From assembly GCF_002878395.1 (NCBI RefSeq), contig NC_061119.1, forward strand, positions 49,086,350-49,150,349: a DNA stretch of 64,000 nt. The letters are read 5' to 3'. This DNA comes from Capsicum annuum (Eukaryota > Streptophyta > Magnoliopsida > Solanales > Solanaceae). Made by a program: the position numbers and the translations under genes. Below the pieces are notes generated by a model. It worked only from the letters and a program-made list of their open reading frames with translations, made no database searches and was not told the origin of the DNA. This document shows, piece after piece, positions 23,780 through 36,639 of the stretch (its first letter is position 1; every line of letters starts with the position of its first letter).

Positions 23780-24120
23780 CTAAGGAGGCATACGATGAGT
23801 GCTACCAGTCTATCCCCAATATGACATCAAAATCAACCATGTCTAACTCTATCAAATCTACCAGAGTTTCTTTACCACTAACAAATACCACAACCCCGAT
23901 AGACTCTTCTAGAAACCACAGAGTCACCCACTGAGGTAAAAACAAAAAGGGGATCAGTGATATATTCGGGATCAAAACCAAAATGTACAACCACAAATGG
24001 GGTCACATAAGAAAGAGTAGACCCTGGATTAAGCAATTAATACACATGAGAAAAAAGTCATAACATACCAGTGACGATATTGTGAGATGCCTCAAAGTCT
24101 TGGAGGGTAGCAAGAGCATA
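23780..24120 (-). pseudogene. Element D aspartic protease remnant
   Basis: The active site reads N-P-G (24022-24030) in the context LLNPGSTLSYVTP, so the catalytic Asp is Asn (GAT to AAT). The conserved MVDFDVILGIDW follows in the open stretch 23996-23802, after one frame change. It would cleave the polyprotein; the missing Asp makes this impossible. Confidence 0.86.
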
Positions 24121-24199
24121 TAAGCAATTTTTGCCAGTGTCGATACTAGAAGTAAAAACATCACCCTTTGGTGCAAGAGATAATGAAGCAGCAACAGGA

Positions 24200-25163
24200 A
24201 TCTTATCTGCCCCTGAAGTAACCTTAGAAGGACAATCCCTTTGTATGTGACCAATCTAACTATATTTAAAATACGTGTTCCTCCTCTCTTCACAAAACCC
24301 ATGGTGCACCTGCCTACAGAATGTACGAGGAGGATATAATGGATCCAACTGAGCCCTACCAGCCTAAGATTGGGCACTCTATGGCCAAAACCCACTATCA
24401 TGCTGAGAAAGGCGACCCTCCAATGGCTTTGGATAAGAAGAACTAGCCGTATAAAGGAACTAGAACTCCCTCACTTATTCTTAAACCACTTTTCACCATC
24501 TCTACCACTCTACTGCTGACCTTTATCCTGATAAAAAAAATATAAACTTTTTATTCTACCTTTACCCTTACCCCACCTACTTCTTTTTCTCTTTCTCAAT
24601 ATGTTGTATATATATATAACCAATTTGGAGATGTCCATATCCTTGTTCAACAAGGCAGACTTACTCTCTAGAATCAAATCACTAGACAATCTAGAAGCAA
24701 ATTTCCTAATTCTAGCCCTCACACTAGACACTAATTCAGAGGCATATCGAGATAAATGATAAAATTTCAAGGCATACTCCTTTACATATATCTTGCCTTA
24801 CTTTAAATTATCAAACTATTCATCTTTTGCCTTTCTCAACTCCTGAGGAAAGAAGTGGTCTTGAAAAGTGCTAGAGAAATCATCCCATAGTATGGATTTA
24901 GCATCATCTTCCCTAAACTGTTCTCATTTTTCATACCATTGGTATGCTATGTCCTTTAGTTAATAGGAAATGATTTCCACACCCTCAACATCTGAAGCAT
25001 GCATAACCCAAAAGATCTTCTCTATCTTATCTATAAAACCTTGAGGATTCTCCTCAACCTTAACACTAGTAAAAGTCAGAGGACTCAACCTTAACACTGT
25101 ATTAGCATTGTCTTTAAGTGGGACAAAGGAGTTTCCATGAGCTTTAGATCATCTAGGAGGCAT
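24200..25163 (-). pseudogene. gag: Element D gag remnant
   Basis: The start ATG is 25163-25161 (MPPR, then a TGA that was probably CGA). The capsid core follows: IEKIFWVMHASDVEG, YQWYEK, FSSTFQDHFFPQELRKAK and KEYALKFYHLSRYASELV between about 25050 and 24720, with an open stretch 24770-24513. The zinc knuckle at 24273-24232 has both N-terminal Cys as Tyr but keeps GHIQRDC. Stops are mostly TAG/TGA at former CAG/CGA-like sites, as expected from decay of methylated cytosine. Confidence 0.87.
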
Positions 25164-25349
25164 GATTTTAAAAGCGAACATATGGGAATTAGAGAGACTC
25201 GAGACTTTAGACTCTATAGCTTAAAATAGAACACAAGAATGGGAAACATTTCTAAATGCCTCGTAGCCTCTTCTTTATAAGTGTAGCACGCTAAACACCC
25301 AAAAAACAAACTCTACTTGACACAGATTTATTAGACACCCAATTGACCA

Positions 25350-25373
25350 TGAACCTAGGCACTAATACCACCT
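25350..25373 (-). other. Element D primer binding site
   Basis: Complement reads GGTATTAGTGCCTAGG next to the LTR end, a changed tRNA-Met type site (TGGTATCAGAGCC). Confidence 0.72.
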
Positions 25374-27549
25374 TGACATGACCCAAACTAGGGCCTGGCC
25401 TTGACGGGTATCTCAATTCCAATAAGGCCCAAAGACTACCCCCAACACCCAAACCGTAGACCACCTTACATCTATATTAGTTGAATTTCTTACATATAAC
25501 AAGATAAGAGAACTTGAAATTAAGATATTATGATATGTGTATAACCAAACAAACTAAAAACCAAACTATACTAAGTCCACAATAGTCTGACAAAGACTAT
25601 ACCAAATTGAATATCATTAAAGTGTCGGGACAGACCCCCAACTATAGCCAAAAATAATACCCAATAGTTAATAACTCAAAGGAAAAACATAATCCTAAAA
25701 TGAAGCGTTTTCAAAGCTTGAAAGCTCACCACTTCAAGTCTAGTCTCAATCAATCCACAATCACTGGGCAGTAGAAGTAGAAGTATGGCCAAATTTTGTA
25801 TTATGTGGGGATAAAGTATTCAAAGATGATTAGTAAGGTAAACTCTAGCATGTAACTCAAGGATAAAGATAAAACAATACTGTCAATTCAAACCAAGTCA
25901 ACCAATGCACATAACTATATACAAATACATATATATATATATTTTATGTAGGGATATGGAACAAGGTTTAGCATGAATTTTAAAATCTTAACCTGGGTTG
26001 TGTAGCTCAACCATTATATAATAGTACTCGTGGGCTATATTTTCCCCAGCTCTCACTCCTTGATGGTCCCCCAATGTATGTAGATGTATGAACCAGAGAA
26101 TAATCTAATATTTATACACACGGGGGACTCAAAACTCCCAACATATACTAATGTGACTTAAGCACCTGATCATGTAATGATATACAGGAGGACTTGAACC
26201 TCCCTATCAATGAAATAATAATAAGGGGGACTCAAACCTCCGTGGTTACTTTGACCCTCGCATCGGCGAATACGATTTCTAGTAATGATCACCTGGACCT
26301 CCACTTTCACTACTCAGCTACACAACTCTTATTAGAGCTTAATTAAAATATTTATCACACAATGCCAATCATGAACCACATTTCACCTTAAGGCAAACAT
26401 TGTTGGTATTGTCATACTAACTACACTTGCAAGGTAAAAACAACATGCCAAAATAATTATACATTAACTTAGGAAAAAAACTCTGTTTGTTCATTAATAC
26501 ATGGTGGGGGACACCGACTCCCTTTTTCATTAAATCAGACCATTGTATTTCAAATACCACTTTATATCATGCAATAGTACAAGACTAGTTCAATTTTACA
26601 AATTCCCATCTTTCTTATGTCTCAAAACTAATTTCACACTATGGGGTTGGGGTCATAACTACTTTAAAAGTCACAAGTTTGGGAAAATCATAATTCCCTA
26701 GTTCATACACCATACAAATGCACCCACAAGTTTTAAACCATATTTAAAGCATGATTAATCATATATAAACCATAGGAAAACATTGTTTAATAACAAGCAT
26801 TCAAAAAATTTGAACCGTTATTTCAAAAACAACATAAACATATCATGAACAATACTTTTAAATCTCATAATTTTACAAAATTAATAATGAGGAAAGAGTA
26901 ACATGCCTGAAATAGTAAGATGTACAGAGAGAAATTACCCTTGAAAGCCCTAATTGATCAACATCTTGAAAACCCTAAGTGTTCTTGACCTTGAGGAATT
27001 TGAGAGTGTTGAAAAGTTACTTTGATGTGTTTATGAGGGTTAATAACACCCAAATGAGGTTACAAGACGTGGTTTCCAAGTTGGGTAAGAGGGGAAATAT
27101 CTAAAATGCCCTTAACTTAAAAGCTTAAAAAGTGTTGCCTTTGACTATGGGTCAACCCTTAACTCGTAGCCACTCCTTATGACTCATCAACATGAGTCAA
27201 AACCAAGGTAGTAACACCAAGGCAATATACACTGCTGATCTTATGACTCAGCCATAGGAATCATAATAGGACCCTACAACTCGTATGGTCCAGACGTAAT
27301 TAACACAGTTCCTAAATTAGGACTTACATTGGACACTCTCCGATTAGACCTAATGATTAATAACATATCCTTATAACTCTTAGTGAGCTACTCATACTCA
27401 GAGTAGAATCTAGCCACAAACTTATTGATTTAGTTATTACTTATCCCAATGACTCGTCAGGACACCTTACGACTCATAGGGTGAGTCGTTACCAAGGCAG
27501 TGAGCTCTAAGATCCAGAAATTCAAAGGGCCAAAATTTGAGGTGTTTCA
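25374..27549 (-). repeat. Element D 5' LTR
   Basis: Plus-strand ends TGACATGACCC and GAGGTGTTTCA; matches 18344-20512. On the minus strand it starts TGAAACACCTC. The GAGTCGTA-type repeat cluster is at 27130-27500, near the LTR start in transcription direction, as in B. No gene is seen. Confidence 0.93.
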
Positions 27550-29296
27550 TGAAGCCATTTAATTCACACTAAGTATAAATGATATGGCTATTTTAACACC
27601 CCAAGATTTTAAACATTTTATTTTTGGCCTTCTTGAGTTTGAAACATTGATATATGAGTTGAAATTAGTTTAGGGATTTTAAAAGGGTCATCTAAGAGAG
27701 TTTTGGAATTTTTTTAAAGGGTTTGGGGTATTTTTTTTATCACGGAGGCAGAATGCCTCTATGATTTGGATGTGTCATGGAGAATGGCATTCTGTGACAC
27801 ACTGTGTGTCACAAAGGTTGGTCTCCATGATACATGCCGTGAGCAGAGGTTATTCTCTGTGATACACATCGTGTCACAGAGGCTAGTCTCTGAGATAGCC
27901 ACTATTCCATGGAGGCTGTGAAATCTTACAGCATTATTTAAAGGTTCAAAGGGTATTTTGGTCTTCCTCCCTCACCCTAAACCCCCAATTAATGTCTTAA
28001 AACCCTAAAGGGGCATTATTTTCCCCATTCTTCATCAGTTAATAATACTCAATTCTCTTTCATTTCCAAGAACTCAAAAATTGAAAGTATCATCCAAGAA
28101 TTAAACCATATAAGGTTCCAATTCCAAGTTTTATTCAAGCATTCAAGTAGCTCAGGAATGTGGGATGTTCATCAATGGGATTCTTTCCACCCATTGAGTC
28201 CCAAGAACCGTTTGATTTTCAAGTATAAATCCTTTTCCCTATTTCATAAAATTTTAAAGTGAAGTATGAAATTACTCAAAAAAATTTAATAGTCTTAAAT
28301 AAAAACCATGGCTGTGTGTTTTATCATGTGAATTATACTCTTACATGCTTTATAGTCTTAGTCACCCACATCATGTTCAGTTGTTACAATGCCAATTTCT
28401 TAAGTTATGAAATAAACCATATGATCATGTTGTTCTCATAAGTTTAACATATTCTCGTACTCATAATAATGAATTTCATCAGTTTAATGAAATGTACTAT
28501 GTTATGGGTTTTATGAATCATGAATTCCCTAATAGTATTTAAAAGATCTTATTGTATTTAAAGTATTATTTAGTGCTGGAGGGTTATGAACACCCGATAC
28601 CCATATGTTTACACATATATCAGATTTTCAAGTTTCAAGTCAGTTACTTCATGATTTTATCATCATATTCTGATTATCATGTTCATGTTGAGAAATTATC
28701 AATTATGAGTCCAGTTAACTTAAATTAGTACAAGCGTTAGTTCAGTTGGGAGTAGGATTTAGCACTGAGCGAATCTAGGGATAAAGGCTCACCCACCAGT
28801 AGAGGACTGAGACCTTTAGTAGCAGTCCCTAAGTTCTTAGACGAAGTAGCCAACGTAGGCTATGAGATGTCACCCTCTAATAGAGGACTGACACTCCCTT
28901 AGGGGTCACCTACCTATAGAGGACAAACACCCTAGTCTTTCAGGATATCAACCTTGTGGATCCATATCGTTAGACAAGTGTAAGTACCTTTGCAAGGTAC
29001 TGACACCCTTCCAACTAGGTTAAAGTTTGGACTCTAATTAGCTTATATTTGGGCATGTCAGGTACATGATTGCTTCCACAGTCACAATTCAGTATTCAGA
29101 GTATGTTAGCTCAAGTTTGCATATTCATGTGTACAGTTATCAATTATTCAGTTTATCAGTTATTCAACTATTCAGATATTAGTTATTCTGATCATTTCAG
29201 TATATGTTTATGCTTGATCTTGCATTCATTTTACATGTTCATGCACTCATGCTCAATATTTATATGTATTCCAATTAGTCCCTATCTCACATACCA
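27550..29296 (+). repeat. Element C 3' LTR, part 2
   Basis: Resumes with AAGCCATTTAATTCACAC, matching 11027-11045 of the 5' LTR, and follows it to CTCACATACCA, where E begins (target duplication TACCA 29292-29296). Contains the TCACAGAG repeat cluster at 27748-27915. No gene is seen; the reading frames here are chance. Confidence 0.93.
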
Positions 29297-31365
29297 TGAA
29301 ATACCTTGGCTTTTGACCTATAGAAATTTGTTGAGTTTTGAGCTTCTGGATATCATATGACTTGAGGGTACTAGTTGTATGAAGTAAATACAGTATAGAG
29401 TCCTTGTTCATATGACACTTAGTATGGTTTTGGTTGTTTTCTATCCAAGATACGAGAAGGTATCATACTCGCTGTATACTAGGGTGCGAGAAGTATAGTT
29501 CCAACCATATAATGTCCTATGTCTAGCCTAGTTGATTCTATTCTGCCTGAGTTATGGTTATAAGGTACTTGTCGTATGCTTGGGTACGAGTTGGCCCTTT
29601 TCATCATATGTTGATAGGTGTTGATACCAAGTTTCTACCTAGGGTACATATAACGCCCCAAAATTAGGTCCCAAGATATCACACGGTGCTTAGGGGCACA
29701 AGTGACCCCAAGCTAACTCTCCTACTGGCATAACTCATAAAAAACTAGATAAAATGCTTAAATCTATATAAAATTAGCAAAAACATAGAACTTCTCTGAA
29801 CTTGATCAATATAAACATGAACTTTACAAGATTACAACTCTACTTTTACCAAACAAAATTGAAACTGAATACATCAACTTCTATTGACTATCTATGAAGC
29901 CTCTACTAGTACTGACTTTAGATAGTCGGGTCATGACTCCCAACTATCTAAGCTCAATACGACTAAAATAAGAAAATACAATACTTCTTGAACTGTATAA
30001 CCAACTTAAGCCCTCAAATCAAAAGGACTTATCACCTGCAGACAGGGAGCGGCGGACTGACTGAATGCGATATCTGTGCTACAATTTGTACCTACATTAT
30101 AAGACACTGTAGCATATAGAAATATATGGGGGTTAGTACTTTAAGGAATATACTGAGTATATGGGGGTGCAATGCAACATTATAAATAATATCATAAATT
30201 ATTATGAAAATCATGCATACTGATGATAACGACTCTCTTTGCTTGAATTTCCTGAAATGTAATTTCCATAAATCATCAATAATAACACATGCATCATAAA
30301 TCTCATAAATCATTGGACTCAACTCAAACTCTTTAACTCATGACTTAGAGTGACTCGGTAACCCATGAAACTTGAACTCTTATGGACTTGGGAGGTTCTT
30401 ATAACCGACATAAACTATGTGAGCTACATGGAGTCTAATGTTTTTGCCCTCGTTAGGGAGAGATGTTCTATCCTTGCCATCGGAGTAAAACCTTAACTTT
30501 AGTGATCACCATCTTAACCCACTTGGGGTAACTTATAATCCTACGATGGTATGTAGTTCTGGGGCATGAAACCTCAGAATCAAGCCCAACTCGATGCTAA
30601 ATACTACTCCCAGACTCAAGATCAGAACTCTCTTAGGAAATCCACCTTAAAATAACTCAAGGGTCTATAATAAAGACCAAATTATACTTCTCTTAACTTC
30701 AAATCACAAATACATGTGGATTCCTAACTCATCTTAAAATTAAAAACAATCTTTCTCAATGTCAAATGTACTTGTTCAGCAAATCATGTAATTGTCAAAC
30801 ACTTCAAGAAAACATCAATTCATTCTTGACTATTCAAGCTCAATCATCAATATACTCAAATGATCAAAATATTCATGCTTGGTTATATAAATATTTTATA
30901 CACCAACTTAAAATCTGAAAATTTCAACAATATGCTTGAAAGTATAAACATAATCATGTAATTCCACTTCAAAATCATGGGAAATCTTATACTCTTGCAA
31001 ATAATGATAATGGTTATAAACCCTAACTTAAATATCATGGAAATTACATCAAAATTCAGAAATTTATATCTTAAAAATAGTTTTTGGGCACAAGAACGAA
31101 AGGTTTATTCTTTTTCAAACCCCACATACCTTGTATTATGATTTTTAAGATGAACAAGCTTGATTGGAGAATCTTCTTTACACTTTTGAGCTAAGTTTCT
31201 TGATGCCTTTGACTTGGAGAACTTAATTCTTGAACAACTTGGTGAAATCTTTAGAAAATTCTTGAATTTTTTGGAGAAGATTTGATTTAGGATTTTGGAA
31301 GAAACCCTAGTTTCTAGAGGGTTATGGAAGAGAAAGAAGAAAAATGAACTTTCCTTATCTACTTG

Positions 31366-31379
31366 GATATATATATACA
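31366..31379 (-). promoter_or_regulatory. TATA stretch of LTR F
   Basis: TATATATATATCC on the minus strand, 60 bp downstream of the palindrome cluster and upstream of the putative leader with TCTTTCTCTTCCATAACCC-type sequence. Likely LTR promoter. Confidence 0.5.
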
Positions 31380-31439
31380 AGACCAAAATAGGCAGAAATG
31401 ACCAAAATGCCCCTAAAAATGAGTTAAAAAATTGTCAAT

Positions 31440-31790
31440 CGGGTCTTTGACGGTCGAACTGATGGTCCGTCAGAGGAACTGAAGGTCCACCTAATCGTCC
31501 GTCACTCAAGTGAAAAAACTAAAACATTCTTTCTCGATGTGATGTTCGAAGTAATAATCCGTAGGAAACTGATGGTCCACCAGATCGTCTATCACTGGGG
31601 GGCAAGAAATGGGACATTCTGCCTCGACTTGACGGTCCCCTTGATAGTCCATCAAATTTTTGACGGCCCACCATTTTGTCCGTCGGAAGATGGCTAAAAA
31701 AAGGGGTTACTACCTTGGCTTGATGGGATAATTGATGGTCCACGAAGGACTTGGTGGTCCTTCAGGTCTACCGTCAAGTCTGGGTGATTC
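31440..31790 (-). promoter_or_regulatory. U3 palindrome cluster of LTR F (GACGGTCCGTC motif)
   Basis: At least ten imperfect copies or halves of TGACGGTCCGTCA (GATGGTCCGTCAG, ATCGTCCGTCAC, GACGGTCCCC and similar). The related LTR H has the same kind of cluster at 53085-53275. Located just upstream of the TATA stretch on the minus strand. Confidence 0.6.
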
Positions 31791-33834
31791 CAACATCGCT
31801 TAGTAAAACGACCATAACTTCCTCGTTTGATGTTAAATTTCAATGAAATTAGTATTGGCGAAAAGATTATTCAATGCTCTACATAAAAAAAGTAGAAATT
31901 ATAGAAATACAACACAATATAAATATCAATCACTTTAGAAACCACCCCTATCCACTCAAAAAATAGATTTAGGCTTAAGGAATGATTGGGGTATTACAGT
32001 AGAAGTGGTGGGTACCACTTGTATATTAGGGTATAGTTTGGGTGATGTAGTCGTACCCTCCTATGGGATTTTATACAGTTTAAGTTGGGGGTATTTTAGA
32101 TATTTTCCCTCTTGGACCTGTATTACACCACGACTTAAAATACTTTTGGTACATTATTTACCCTATTATTCTAAATCAAAAACACTATTAAATCTCTCTC
32201 AATCTCTTGGGTTAATAAAAGGCTAGGGTTTTCTTCACAGTGGTCAATTAAGGCTCTAAGGGGTGGTTTCTCTCAGTCTTCTTTGTTGTCAAAGGCATGT
32301 TACTCCTCCCTTATTATTAGTTCAACTAAATTAATATTTTAATGAATGGTTTTCATGATTTAATTATGGGTATTGTTTGGTTTTGAATTATATGTTGGGG
32401 GTTTTGGTTGGTAATGGATGAAACTTATTTTTAAGTTTTTCTTATGGTTTTCATGTTAAAATTATGGAATTGTACATGTGGTTCCGTGGGAATAGTCAAT
32501 TGGTACTTGGTTTTGATTTTGGAAGCTATATGCCCTTAACATGTTTTTTAAAATGCCTATTGAGAATGGTTTTATCATATGGTATAACTTTTATTTAAAC
32601 TATTTCATTGTATAATCTGGTAATGGAACCAGAATTGGTTAAATGGATTTAATGGATAAATGGTAAGGCCTTGTGGCCATGGCTTTGATTTAAAACCGTG
32701 TGGGGTACATGGGAATTCCCCAAGTGAATCTAATAATAAAACATATAGGGTACATGGGATTCCCCTAAGTGATTGGCTAAGGACATTGCTTGCAAGCTAT
32801 AGTTGGTATGACAATACTACTTTTTATAGCCTTGATTAATATTATATGGAATTGGTGGTTTTGTTGTGTGCTATAGGGTTTAATTGGGTAATAATGATGG
32901 GTTGTGATAGCTAACCGTGAAGGTGTGAGTCCGATGGACGAACACAAAAAACTCATGTTTGCCAACATGAGGGTTGATCATGGTGACCATGTACCTGTGG
33001 GGTACATGGGAATTCCCTAAGTTATTCTTGTATAAATGTACCATAAAGGGCGAAGGGTATACAGGAAACCTCAGCCCCTATGATATCTCTGGTTCATGCA
33101 ATTACATGCACTGGGGCCCGTTCAGGGGGTAAAACTGAACTCATATAGTCCATGGGTGGTTTTAGGATGATAAAGCTACACAGCCTAGGTTAAAATTTTA
33201 AATGCATGCTAAACCCGATTTCCTTTCTTGGTATGGATTATATATGTCTATGTATGGTTGTGTTTGCAGATGGTTATTCACTTTGTTTCAAATATTGACA
33301 TTATTTTATCTTTATCCTGAGTGCATGCTAGCATTCACCCGCTAACCCATCTGTGGGCGTTATAGCCCTACATGATGCAGGAATCGAACATACTACTCCT
33401 CATGCTCAGTGATTAGATCAGGGACAGCTTGTGTTGAATTAAAGTGGCGAGCTTTCTTATTCTAGAAATCTCCATTTTATGTTATGGATTTCTCTACATA
33501 CTTTTATTATTTCATAGACTTTGGTTTTAGCTATGGTCGAGGGCATGTCCTGACTGATATTGTTTTACTTTCTGATAGAGACTTTGTGGGACTAGTATTG
33601 GTTGGTATGAGTGGTGTCGGAATTAGTGTCAGCCTTGGCATTAGTATTCGTATTGGGGATGACACCACTTTGAATGTATTTGATTTATGATTGTTCCATT
33701 TTGTGATGTTATATATATTCAGACTTTTATCAAATAAAAGATGTAGGGAGACTATGTATAGGTAATGGGGTGGTCTTTGGTCCTGGTTGGGCTCGAGGCA
33801 CCCGAACAACTAGGCCCTAGTTTGGGTCATGTCA

Positions 33835-34305
33835 TACTAGTACATTCAAAGTACTGACCACATACTCTCTTTTTGGTATATTGATTTCACAATATAGGTT
33901 CGAACACTCAGTTCCTAAATTACCCTTAGTTAGCTCAATAGCTTTTAGCAGTAGTTGTAGTGAGTCCCCATCCATCGAGGACAAGTTATTTGCAGTTATT
34001 TTCAATACTTCTTTTATTCCAGTCAGTCAAAGTTAATTGGGGGTTTGTGCCATCAACTTCTCATGTTCTAGAGGCTTTCAGATAGTCATACTTGTTTTTA
34101 ATTTTATTAGCAGTTTCAAACATGTTGGGTATTATTTTTAGTATTTCATCTTGATAGAGTTTTTATAAGAGTAAATTCTGCATATAATGCTTGTCTTATT
34201 ATTTTATTCGGTGCTCACAGCAGGTACCAGATCATGGATTATCTTGGGGTCCCTTGTGGCCTTAAGCACTATATTACAACTAGTAGGTAGTCTCGGGTTG
34301 TGACA
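33835..34305 (+). repeat. Element C 3' LTR, part 3
   Basis: Resumes at TACTAGTACATTCAAAGTACT, matching 12749 onward of the 5' LTR, and ends GGGTTGTGACA. Then B's 5' LTR resumes. Confidence 0.92.
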
Positions 34306-35126
34306 CTTATATTTTCCAGCATGAGGGTTGGTTTTGATGACCGTGTGAAAGCATCACACTTTATAGATATATTTGTCTCCTGGATTGACGTGGGGTCAGG
34401 ACATTCCATGGTCTTCCTTGATACCTCCGATTTGTGTGGCTAATAATACTAGAAACCTTTCAGTAGGTGGAGATGGACCCATATAGCCCGTGGGTAATTT
34501 TATAACAGTTGAGCTACACAGTCCAAGTTAATATTTCAAAGTTCATGCTAAACCTTTTGCCTAACCCAGCATGTTATATATATATGTATGTATGTACACT
34601 GCATGCATATGGGTTTTACTATGGTTTTTACTTTGCATTTTTATCCCTTCCCTATGTTTCATGCTAGCGCTCACCCCAATAATTATGACCGAATTCTTTA
34701 TCCCCAGGCAATGCAAAAACAAGAAACACTTTCACTTTTTTTTTGTAGTTATAGAATTTTGGGGTTGTTAATAGTCAGCTTTGAAGTGGTGAGCTTCCAT
34801 TCTCCGAAAATGCTATCATTTTGATGTCTTATTTTATTTGTGTCTTAGACTGTTTCTATTGGATTTTTTTGGCTATCATCGGGGGCATGTCTTGACCTAG
34901 GTTAGTTTTGGTCTATTTAGAGGCTTTATAGATTACTGTGGATTGGGAGTTGGTATTATGGATTCTTAGCACATTCACACTGTTGTGTATTCTATCTTGT
35001 TATATGTTTGAAATTAATTTATTGCTGGTGTATTGTGTCATGTTTGGCTAGGCAAAGGGGGTGGTCTTCGGTCTACGACAGGCTTGAGATACCTGTCATG
35101 GCCAGGCCCTAGTTTGGGTCATGAAA
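34306..35126 (+). repeat. Element B 5' LTR, second part
   Basis: Continues from 10964; matches 41460-42268, including TATATATATG before ATGCTAGCGCTCACCC and the end block GGCCCTAGTTTGGGTCATGA. The final GTGACA has decayed to ATGAAA. Confidence 0.93.
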
Positions 35127-35128
35127 AG

Positions 35129-35142
35129 TTGGTATCAGTACC
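35129..35142 (+). other. Element B primer binding site
   Basis: TTGGTATCAGTACC, three bases after the LTR end, close to the initiator-tRNA-Met type site TTGGTATCAGAGCC. Best preserved primer site of the nest. Confidence 0.85.
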
Positions 35143-35338
35143 CCAGGTTCATGGTCAATTGGGTCTCCATAAAGCCATGTCAGGTAGAGCCTCTTTTATA
35201 GGTGTGTAGCGCGCCATACTTATAAGGGAGAGAGTATGAGACATTTAGAAATATTTCCCTTTCTTGTGTTCTACTTTTGGGTTGTAGAGTCTAGGAAGTT
35301 GAAATCTCTTCTAATTCTATTTGTGGGCATTTCATATC

Positions 35339-36620
35339 ATGCCTCCTCAAAGATTTGATACTCGTGGAAATCATCTATCCCACCTGAGGACAACGTGGAT
35401 GAAACTCATCCTACTTATAGGGTATAGACCCAGTTTGGTGTCCCTGCTTCTGATTCCCCTTGTGGAGTTCCACTGATTCCCTCTAGTCCTCGGACTTCTC
35501 AGGGTGATGTGTCAAATTTTGAGTTTCACTAATCGATTCATTTGCATACCCAGTTTGTGACCTCTCAGTCACGCCAATCTGAGTGTGTTGCTCTTGTCAC
35601 TTTATCTTTTGAAGCCATAAGGTTTGGTTCGTTCATGAGGTTGAGTCCTCCTGCTTCTATTGATTCCAAGATTAAGAAGGATCCTCAAGGGCTCATAGAT
35701 GATATGGAAAAGATTTTTCGAGTGGTGCATGCTTTTGACTCTAAGGGTATGGATTTCAATGTATATCAATTGAAGGATATGGCATATTGTGGTACGAGGA
35801 GTGGGAGCAGTCAAGGGCTGAGGATGTTGAGACATCTATGTGGGATGACTTCTCTGGTGCTTTTCTTAATCTCTTCTTTACTCAGGAGTTGGGGGAGGTA
35901 AAGGCTGAGGAGTTTGTAAATCTGAAGCAAAGAAGAATGACTATGAAAGAGTATGCCTTGGAGTTTTATCTATTATCCTATTATACTTTAGAGTTTTTGT
36001 CTTCTATGAGGGCTAAGATGAGAAAGTTTGCTTTAAGTTTTTCCTAAGACGTGGTGTTGGAGTTTAAGGCTGCTTTGCTAAATAATGACATGGATACCTC
36101 TAGGCGTGGTGTATATGCAGTTGGTTGATGATAAAAAAAGGAACAAACCAAAATAGGGGAAATGCAGAGTAAAAAATTCAAGTATTATGAGTAGGGCGGA
36201 GGCCATCAGAATAGTAGTAGTGAAGGCAGCCAATGGTCTAAGAAGAAGTGAGAAAATTTTGGCTCTTACTCTATAGTGAGTGCTCTATATCCTAAGTCAC
36301 CCGGTGATTGCCACTTTTAGAGAAACAACGAGTTTAAGGCACAAGGTGACAAATCTCAGGATAATAGGGCCTAGTAAGCTCCATTATATCCTTCTTGTAG
36401 ATTTTATGGACAATTGCATCATGGTTTTTTTATGAGGGGAGAAATAAGTGTTTCAAATGTGGCCAACCTAGCCATAATTAGAGGAATTTTCCTTCAGCCA
36501 ATGTCGCCATTAGAGATAATAAAGTTCTAATTGCTATGTCTTCACTTCCTAATCTAAAGAGTGTTGTTTCTTGTACTGGCACTAACCAGAATCATCTGTA
36601 TGCTCTTGCCACCCGTCAAT
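35339..36620 (+). pseudogene. gag: Element B gag remnant
   Basis: ATG 35339 begins MPPQRFDTRGN, the usual chromovirus Gag start, with a frame change soon after. The core follows: DDMEKIFRVVHAFDSKGMDF, WYEEWEQ, FLNLFFTQELGEVKAEEF and KEYALEFYLLSYYTLEF between 35690 and 36000, in two overlapping frames because of a one-base shift near 35790. The zinc knuckle at 36449-36490 reads CFKCGQPSHN-stop-RNF: three of four ligands remain, the last Cys is Phe, and a TAG stands inside it. Gag would form the particle. Confidence 0.87.
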
Positions 36621-36639
36621 AATTTAAGGTTTCTTCTAA

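Larger units (their letters stand above)
18344..27549 (-). mobile_element. Element D: Ty3/gypsy chromovirus, minus strand, in C's 3' LTR
   Basis: Complete structure read on the minus strand: 5' LTR 27549-25374, primer site, gag, protease, RT-RNase H, integrase with tail, polypurine tract, 3' LTR 20512-18344. Flanks are CAAAG (18339-18343) and TGAAG (27550-27554); both can derive from CGAAG by methyl-CpG decay. LTR lengths are about 2169 and 2176 bp. Both LTR sequence and ends place it with B and E. Confidence 0.94.
29649..31998 (-). mobile_element. Element F: solo LTR, minus strand, in E
   Basis: 2350 bp between GTACA (29644-29648) and GTAGA (31999-32003). On the minus strand it starts TGTAATACCCC and ends GGGGCGTTATA, an inverted terminal match of about 11 bp. 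No coding domain inside. The terminal block with CAAGTGACCCCAAGCTAAC (29708-29726) is shared with LTRs C, H, J and L. A cluster of TGACGGTCCGTCA-like palindromes is at 31440-31790 and a TATA stretch at 31366-31379. Confidence 0.88.
29297..33834 (+). mobile_element. Element E: solo LTR in C's 3' LTR, split by F
   Basis: Two parts, 29297-29648 and 31999-33834, join to about 2.19 kb. It starts TGAAATACCTTGGCTTTTG and ends GGCCCTAGTTTGGGTCATGTCA, both alike to LTR B. Target duplication TACCA (29292-29296) and TACTA (33835-33839). There is no primer site, coding region or second LTR between its ends, so it is a solo LTR left by LTR-LTR recombination. A cluster of CATACTCG/GGTACGAG-type repeats lies at 29355-29645 and 32003-32060, into which F inserted. 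Confidence 0.9.
10965..34305 (+). mobile_element. Element C: Ty3/gypsy chromovirus inserted in B's 5' LTR
   Basis: Flanked by CTCAC (10960-10964) and CTTAT (34306-34310), which differ by two C/T changes. 5' LTR 10965-13212, internal region 13213-18279, 3' LTR starting 18280 and split twice (by D at 18344 and by E at 29297). When D and E are taken out the 3' LTR is about 2.28 kb, close to the 2.25 kb 5' copy. All gypsy domains are present and broken. Confidence 0.95.

Noticed and set aside
31105..31386. 93-codon minus-strand frame in F with a Phe-rich start
   Set aside because: It lies in the LTR leader near the TATA stretch; no family likeness and no equal frame in related LTRs.
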